Positions 53,730 through 60,000 of a stretch of DNA of 60,000 bases are shown piece after piece; within the stretch, counting starts at the first letter, position 1; each line of letters begins with the position of its first letter. Under the pieces are notes generated by a model, which worked only from the letters and a program-made list of their open reading frames with translations, was not told where the DNA came from and made no database searches. The stretch covers positions 2,685,501 through 2,745,500 of the forward strand of contig OU612070.1 in assembly GCA_914767715.1 (NCBI GenBank). The letters run 5' to 3'. This DNA comes from Membranipora membranacea (taxonomy: Eukaryota; Bryozoa; Gymnolaemata; Cheilostomatida; Membraniporidae). A program made the translations under genes and the position numbers.

Positions 53730-53888
53730 ATAAATGTACATGATTTTATTGTCAATCTTCAATCATCTTTTAAAATGTTTTACATGCAGTGACAAAACAT
53801 ATAACTTAAGAAATAAGGAAAAGCGGGAGACAAAGAAATAATGGACTAGTAATAAAAATTAGCAAGATTTATTTAAAGTGCTTTGATA
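53730..53888. repeat. Dispersed repeat, copy 2
   Basis: Second copy of the element at 23285-23435, same orientation, with a few indels. It ends next to the hairpin at 53936. Confidence 0.65.
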
Positions 53889-53935
53889 GTAGTTGTTTAA
53901 AATGAGCATATGAGCATATCTGTATTGGTAAAAGA

Positions 53936-54022
53936 GTTAAAAGTTGTAGTATATTATTGTCTCAGTTGATCGCAGTGATAACACTGCGATCAATTGAGAC
54001 AACAAAATACTACAACTTTTAA
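53936..54022. repeat. Long hairpin (arms of about 42 nt)
   Basis: GTTAAAAGTTGTAGTAT and TTGATCGCAGTG in the left arm pair with CACTGCGATCAA and ATACTACAACTTTTAAC in the right arm. The loop is ATAA. A few mismatches. Shape of a foldback or MITE core. Confidence 0.85.
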
Positions 54023-54254
54023 CTTTTAACTGATGATTTCCCTAAAAAATGTTTAGAGCTAGATGAAATAAATCCTTTCAGAAGGAAATGCAGTGCCAAA
54101 AATACATATGAAATGCATTGACCATTGAAAATATTAGAATCGGACAAACGAATTTAGTTTATGGAGCACTAATAGCCATTTTTATCAGATAATTTCACAT
54201 TTAACACCATTTATATTACCTGCAGGTGTTCTCTCTTCCAGTCAGTATGAGAAT

Positions 54255-55715
54255 TTTCTTATTCCCCCATTAAAATAAGTCAAATATCAACCGCAAACAC
54301 ATGAGCTAAACCGCAGGAAAGACGACTTGCAAGTGGTTTCTTTAGCAGTAAGGGGATAAAAAGATTTGTGTTAGCCCCTTAAAACACCAAAATCTCAACC
54401 GCCAACACATCATCGCGATAAAATCACAATACTAGGCTAGCCGGTTTTTGCCCCTGCCACTTGCCTGCCAGTTTAACTGTGTCCTGTATCTCTAACTGAA
54501 AAACCTGAGATGGTTAGGCCATGTGCAAAGCATGGAGAATGACCGGCTTCCTAGACAGCTGCGGTACTCACAATTATGTGAAGGAAAAAGAAACCAAGGG
54601 CGACCAAGACTCAGATTCAAGGATGTGGTGAAAAGAAACATGAAACATCAATAGATCAACCTGAAATCCTGGCAGACCACGGCAGGCAACAGAACTGCAT
54701 GACGATCTGTTATCAAACCAAAACCAAAACCATGAGATAGTCCTAGTCATATCGACTGACTGCAAGAGAGAGAGAGAGAGAGTATCTCTAACTAAAATGT
54801 TATACACTCAGTGAGTTCATTTTATCTGCCCAGTATTATGACTTCCAATTATACAAGGCGTTCAAGTAACCCGTGGTTCAAAAAATTTCTGCCCATAGAT
54901 CTCGGGTTTTTGTTTGGCCATGTCGTTTAAAGCTTTTAATTTAATTCCCTCTCCGGGATGGCCACTCGATTTTTTATTGCCGAAACTATTCAAGCCAACA
55001 CATCAAAAAATGCATAAACTCTTCTGCTGAGTCGCTGAATATCAAGAAAACGTCGAATGGACAACTCAAGATACATACTTGTCAAAATTGATTATAACAT
55101 GAAAATGGCAGTCAGTTATCAGTTGCAACACATTATGGAGAAAACATCATCATATTTCGTCTTTGCAACACCAATCTTCAGTTGAGAATAGTACAGAGGG
55201 CGTAATTAGAGGCTTTAATAATATTTCATCTTTAGGTACATATATTAGTATACAATGTGAATTAAAATCTTTTAACCAATGATACATTATCATTGGTCCG
55301 AATCTTTCTATTTGCACTCACCTCTGCAATCTACCAACTTTTAGAAAATTTTGCCAACAAGACAGATAATTAACGTGGTTATATTAGTGCTGAGAAAGCC
55401 GATATAATTTTGCTCTCTCACCGATGTGACATTTTTACAGATATTTCAGATTTCTCACCATTTTCAAACTAAGAGATAATTTGGTTCAGGGGGGGGGGGA
55501 TGGGTGTGATGTAATTTTATGTGATGGTTGTTTAGTTGTAAATGTAAACATCAACATCATATACACTATTTTTACACCTCCGATCACTCTACACAGTCTA
55601 CTTGTACCGCTTTTAATCAAAAATCAAATGAGCTAAGTCAGGTAATTTCTATTTCATCACAATGATGTGTTTGCGGTTGAGATTTTGGTTTATTTTAATT
55701 GGAAAACATTGAAAC
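54255..55715. repeat. Possible element with inverted ends (about 1.5 kb)
   Basis: Left: CCATTAAAATAAG, then TCAACCGCAAACACAT, repeated in variant form at 54390-54415. Right, inverted: ATGTGTTTGCGGTTGA, then TTTATTTTAATTGG. No coding region of its own is seen, but a LINE tail lies inside. Boundaries are uncertain. Confidence 0.45.
54495..54730 (+). pseudogene. LINE C-terminal fragment
   Basis: Reads LRWLGHVQSMENDRLPRQL, then EGKRNQGRPRLRFKDVVKRN, the standard C-terminal region after the RT in many LINEs. A stop follows, then NLKSWQTTAGNRTA and another stop. A (GA)n run ends it at about 54767-54782. Confidence 0.7.
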
Positions 55716-55973
55716 CACTGGCAGCTGTGAATATACCTGCAAGTGATCCACATAGTGTAACACTAAAAAATTTCTGAAAAAAAAAGTTATAAGCGCTCTA
55801 AAAATCTAAATTTCCATGTGCGTTACGTATATTCTCAATGATAAGTTATATGATGCAGGCATTAGCCATGCACAACCAGATTGCGTTGTGTCATGGATTT
55901 CGCAATGATTAAGTAGGACAAAAACTGATGCTATTTTTGTACGCATTGTCCACTCTAGAGTATTATCATAACT
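54810..55973. other. No gene recognised
   Basis: AT-rich. It holds a G9 run at about 55491-55499 and the right end of the possible inverted-repeat element. No coding pattern on either strand. Confidence 0.4.
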
Positions 55974-56372
55974 CTATGGTATTAGTGAGTATATCCATCC
56001 CAATTTTACTCCAGGGGACATCAGGTATGTCATGGCTTTGAAGTGGCTCATGCTGCTGCAGCTGCTGCAGTCTAGAGCACAGGTTACACAGTTTTCAGTC
56101 TTCATCCGGTTATCCTCTGCCATTTGCGGCAAGTATACTGCTCCACGTGCTCTCCTGACGGTAGCTGCAGTACCTTGATGGTTAGTGTGAAGCTTGTTAA
56201 ATATCTCAGCTCTACCTGTTATTGGTAAGACTAGTCTGGCACCTTTATAGATGATGCCATCAAGCACTGCCAGTTTGTCCTTGTAGGAGTAGTAGGGTTT
56301 TAAATCCTCTGAAAATTGCCTTATCTTTCCAGGCCATCCTGTGGTTATCAGAGATTGTAGCTGAATCATCAC
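55974..56372 (-). pseudogene. Gypsy integrase zinc-binding (H2C2) region
   Basis: YSYKDKLAVLDGIIYKGARL, then KLHTNHQGTAATVRRARGAV and ENCVTCAL give the HHCC arrangement. The catalytic core does not follow; sequence after CVTCAL diverges. Confidence 0.75.
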
Positions 56373-56703
56373 CGGATCTCACTTGTATATCGTTGAATCC
56401 TTTTATATGTAACTTCTGATACTGGCAGGTCTTTTTTTAGTCTGCTAGTGGTCAGGTCCGACATGAAGGATCTCAACTGGTTCACTGTGAATATTCGTTC
56501 TGTAGTATCCTAGCCTGTGGGTCACCAACAAGAGCTCTGGACAGCATATCTGCTGTAACTTGTTCAGTGCCAGGTCGGTAATATACCTTCATTGGGTATC
56601 TCTGTAGTGCCAACAACATTGGTTGAAGGCGTTTTGGTGCTTTATTGAGAGGTTTCCGAAATATTGGCGGTGATCAGTATGAATTGTTACATCTGGGTAA
56701 CTG

Positions 56704-56952
56704 TTACAACTCGATAGGTGCGTAGTTCCTTTCACTGTCTGTCAAACTATGTGAACAATAGCTCACAGGTTGTCCCTCTTGTAGAAGTACCGCGCCGAGT
56801 CCTTCTGTGCTTGCATCAGTTTGTACAACTACTGTTTGGTTGACATTGAAGTACTTTAGTGAAGATGTTTTGGTGATGAGTCTCTTTTTCTCATCAAAAG
56901 CTCTCTTTTGGTCCTCTCCCCAAACAAAGTCATCTTCACCAACACCAATCAA
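56704..56952 (-). pseudogene. Gypsy RNase H, partial
   Basis: VVVQTDASTEGLGAVLLQ and PVSYCSHSLTDSERNYAPIE are the first RNase H blocks. The end of the domain (YRPGTEQVTADMLSRA) lies downstream in another frame, at about 56530-56590. Confidence 0.8.
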
Positions 56953-57185
56953 CCTTCTTGGGGTTCACACTCCGCTGAGCAGTTAGGTATGAACTTGGCT
57001 AGATAGTTGACATGACCGAGGAACCTCTGTATCCCCTCACAGTTGAAAGGTGGTTTCATCTGTGTGATTGCTTGTGTTTTACCAGGATCTGGTTTGACTT
57101 CCTCTTTAGTAATAAAATGGCCAATAATGGCAGTTCCTCCAGAAGAAATTTGCATTTCTCCTTGTTTAGCCTGAGGTTTACTCAT

Positions 57186-57601
57186 CGGGCTCTAGTAAGC
57201 AGTCACTCTAGCTTCTGATTGTGATCTTGCACTGCCTCTGCATGGCTGTCACCTTTCCCGAAATTTAGAATATCATCAGCCTCTACAGTTACTCCTTGTA
57301 GACCACTCAGTGCATCAGAAAGCCTCTGAAACTCCTCAGGACTAGATGACAAGCCAAAGGGCATTCTCAACTATTGGTATTTTCTGAACGTCGTCCAGAA
57401 TGTGGTAAGGTCACTTGACTTTTCACTTAGTTTCATTTTTGAGAAACCATCCTTTGCATCACATAAAAAGAATACTTTAGCGCCATCCAAAGTAGGCATT
57501 GGGAAGTGATTTCTCTGTATCACTTTGTTCAGACTAGTCGGGTCCAAACATACTCTTAGTGTCCCATTTGGTTTTTCACTGCTACATGGTTGTTTATCCA
57601 T
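57186..57601 (-). pseudogene. Gypsy reverse transcriptase, broken
   Basis: Blocks KPNGTLRVCLDPTSLNKVI, then AKDGFSKMKL, FGLSSSPEEFQ and the catalytic-site region VEADDILNFG, spread over two frames. ADD in place of YxDD is known from this branch of gypsy elements. Continues as GHFITKEEVKPDPGK in 57185-56949. Confidence 0.8.
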
Positions 57602-57960
57602 TCAGTTGGATAATCTACAGGACTCAGGATGTCTCCAATTTCTCTTTTAGATCCGTGACCATTAGTGAGAGTGGTGTTTTTCTGTTATGACTTTGTCTGG
57701 GTACTGCATCACCATCTATTTCAATGTAATATTCACCAGGCAGACATCCAATACCCTCAAAGACCTCCAGGTAGCTTCCAAGAATGTCATCTAGGATGGC
57801 ACTGCTTACTAAATTGACCCACTCCTCCCTGATAGTTATCAATCCAAGTTGATGAGAGGCATCGCCTGACAGAAGGCTGTGATTGCGAGTCTTGTGAACT
57901 AGGAAGTACAGCTTTTTTCCCGACACCTCCAGCTCACAACCTCCCGGTGCTCGAGTAATT

Positions 57961-58726
57961 ATTGATGTTTCAGGACGGCATATTTTTCTTAATTTGTGTT
58001 GATGGAAAAGTAATTTATCATGACCTGAGTTATTTAGCTTATGCTTAGGTTTACCATTTGTTATTGAATTAATTTACTGTTAGTCATGCCATTGAATAGC
58101 CTTCGTGGTAGCTCTAACTAAACAATATACTTGTATAGCTATCAACTGTGTAGCATTAGCTTTTTTCTAAAATTCAGTTTTCAATGCCCTGTCTGGCCTG
58201 GCTGTGTGTCAAAGCTCAAGATTAGGCTCGTCTTTAGCCTTGAGAGCTCGTATTTAAATCCTAAAATGTAAAACTTATACAAACTTATTATCAGCTGGAT
58301 TGAGTAACCAAACAATGACTAATGAATTTGAAATCCACGCTGCACTATATTTCAAGACCGAAATCAGGAATCAATAGTGAGTATTTTGAATTGTATATTT
58401 TGTATTCCTGTCATCTAGTAAATTTAATTGATGAGATGAATGACCAAGGAATTGTTTTTCGAATTATTAATTGTTTCCACTGGCACTTGGATTAAATTGC
58501 AATGATTGACGTTGAATTGTGTATTTTTGTTTGATTAGTTTTTACATCGACCATTATGTTTATTACTGTATAATTTGTATTCAGCTGTAGGAGGAAAGGT
58601 GTATTTGTAAATGGAACACCAGCTGAAGTTAAACCCGCTTTCTGTGGCGATGTTACATGTTGTATAGGATCGATGTTTTGTAAGTTCAATAAGTAATGTC
58701 TGTTTTTTGTGATGTTAAATGTCAGT
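57961..58726. other. No gene recognised
   Basis: AT-rich spacer between the gypsy relic and the TTAA MITE. No gag-like or LTR-like sequence was recognised here. Confidence 0.35.
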
Positions 58727-59111
58727 TTAAAGGGCAACCAAGGCTTCAAACAACTTCTCATGGATGGCCATTGATTAATAGCAGATTGCACCTTCTGCAT
58801 GGGGAAAAAGACAAAATATAATTCGGATGATTATTCAGCCAGAATTCTTGTGAAACATTTCTTCAATCAGGTACTCAAACTCAGCTAAAAGAGAATACCA
58901 CATAGCAGTTTCCTGTTCCTGTTATTATTTGGCCTGTGCTCTATAATTATTACAGCAAAGTCTTGGAACCTCCCATAAACTGAAGTGTTACCCAGCTTAG
59001 AGTCAGCAACTACTTTGAGTTTTGCATCGCGTAACGCACAAAGCTGATGCTGCCCAGCACATTATTTGCTACCCATTAATTCATTGCTGCGAAACCTTGG
59101 TAGCCCTTTAA
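58727..59111. mobile_element. TTAA MITE, family copy 4
   Basis: Same family and orientation as 44822-45206, with TTAA at 58727-58730 and 59108-59111. Very similar to copy 3 throughout, so transposition was probably recent. Confidence 0.9.
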
Positions 59112-59231
59112 ATCAGAGTTGTATTGCAAACATAAATTTGTCTTTATTTTCACAATTGTTACTGTATGATCATTGTCATAAATGTACCGTGTCCCATTTC
59201 TGCCATGCCATTTTTTGGAAGATTAGGAAGA

Positions 59232-59500
59232 GGGTGCCTAGAAATTAAATGTGTTTCTTAAATAATCGGGCAGCTTCCTAAAAACTTAGGAGGCTTGGTA
59301 AAGTTAACAGGAGGCTGCCTAAAAATATATTGTGCTTCCTAAATAATCGAGCAGCTACCTAGAAACAAAAAAGACTTTGTAAAATTAGCATGTGGCTGCC
59401 TAAAAATATAATGTGTATCTTAAATATCTAAGCTTCTTCCTAAAAACAACAGATACCTTGCAAACTTTCATCGCAGCTTCCTACAAATAATTGATGATTC
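59232..59500. repeat. Degenerate tandem repeat, period about 81 bp
   Basis: Three units start near GTGCCTAGAAATTAA, CTGCCTAAAAATATA and CTGCCTAAAAATATA, each followed by CTTAAATA or CCTAAATA and later CTTCCTAAAAAC-like text. Weaker CCTA-containing copies may extend to about 59625. Confidence 0.7.
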
Positions 59501-59888
59501 CTAGAATTACCTACCCACTACCTAGTAAATCACGGAAGCTTGCCTAGCAGTAAACCATGGTCTCCCTACAACCATCATTATGCTCCTTACAAAAGTTGCA
59601 TGCTTGCCTAAAAATATACAGGCCTTATTAATAATACAAGCTTGATTGAGTTTATAGACAGAACAGACCTGCCATACAATTGTCAATGGGTACAGCTAAA
59701 TTCATAGCCTTCTCACACAATACTCAGAGCACTCTAACTAGGAATCAAGACTCTGCTTCTCTACTTACTTACTCCTACTCTACTGTGTTCTAGTATGTAT
59801 GTAGCTAGCGGTAACAGTCTTACTTACTTTTAAACAGTGTTTTTGTGAGGAGATAATGGGTTGGAGAAAGATAAAATAATGTGAAAGT

Positions 59889-59976
59889 TATATGACATCT
59901 GATTTTTTAATCAACCTACTGATAGCCAGTACTTTTACAGTAAGTTGATTAAATTGATTAAAATCGGATGTCATAT
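59889..59976. repeat. Inverted repeat with 25-30 nt arms
   Basis: TATGACATCTGATTTTTTAA and TCAACCTACTG on the left pair with CAGTAAGTTGA and TTAAAATCGGATGTCATA on the right. Probably a small foldback element, at the edge of the window. Confidence 0.75.
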
Positions 59977-60000
59977 CACTCACCCATCCCGAGGCATGCG

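Larger units (their letters stand above)
55974..57960 (-). mobile_element. Ty3/gypsy retrotransposon pol fragment, decayed
   Basis: On the - strand from 57926 down: a protease/RT linker (EGIGCLPGEYYIEID), RT (57601-57186), RNase H (to about 56560) and the integrase zinc-binding region (56372-55974). Frames change at least four times. The integrase catalytic core, gag and both LTRs are not seen, so this is a truncated, inactive relic. Confidence 0.85.

Noticed and set aside
54574-54807. 77-codon - strand frame
   Set aside because: Antisense to a clear LINE C-terminal fragment on the + strand.

Overview
The window is nuclear DNA of an animal. It is AT-rich, its genes are split into many short exons with GT-AG introns, and it holds non-LTR and Ty3/gypsy retrotransposon relics, tRNA-like SINEs and TTAA-flanked MITEs. 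The encoded proteins combine fucolectin-like (FTP, F5/8C-fold) lectin domains, fibronectin type III (FN3) arrays and a cytoplasmic tail with tyrosine motifs. That suggests a non-vertebrate metazoan, probably marine. The sequence alone does not settle the phylum; a sponge is a plausible guess and no more.

Two large paralogous genes lie in tandem on the + strand. Copy A (1-14728) lacks its 5' end in this window. Copy B (22062-46126) is complete: a signal-peptide exon, two full FTP domains and a third half-degenerate one, nine FN3 domains, one transmembrane segment and a tail of about 60 residues. I rebuilt both by homology and splice phase. Each domain is encoded by an exon pair, and nearly every domain starts and ends in phase 1. 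Copy B without its damaged exon closes as one frame of 4158 nt (1385 codons plus stop). A decayed piece of a third copy lies at 48071-48747, so the locus was once an array of three or more. Most FN3 domains alternate between a cysteine-poor type (A) and a cysteine-rich type (B), and the two genes differ by gain or loss of whole A+B pairs.

Layout: 1-14728 copy A with intronic SINEs and a MITE; 15100-19072 two opposed LINE fragments; 19073-21961 intergenic; 22062-46126 copy B, whose intron between the two exons of FN3-2 holds a 5.7 kb nested inverted-repeat structure and which carries two TTAA MITEs around its last FN3 domain; 46127-49400 downstream region with the third-copy relic; 49400-55970 gene-poor DNA with LINE scraps, a long hairpin and other repeats; 55974-57960 a broken gypsy pol on the - strand; 58727-59111 another TTAA MITE; 59232-59500 a decaying tandem repeat.

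The paired genes look like an expanding, domain-shuffling cell-surface receptor family: lectin-like head, long FN3 stalk, and a tail with an exact TxYxxV (ITSM-type) motif and two YxxP motifs. A role in self/non-self or microbe recognition, or in adhesion signalling, is inference.
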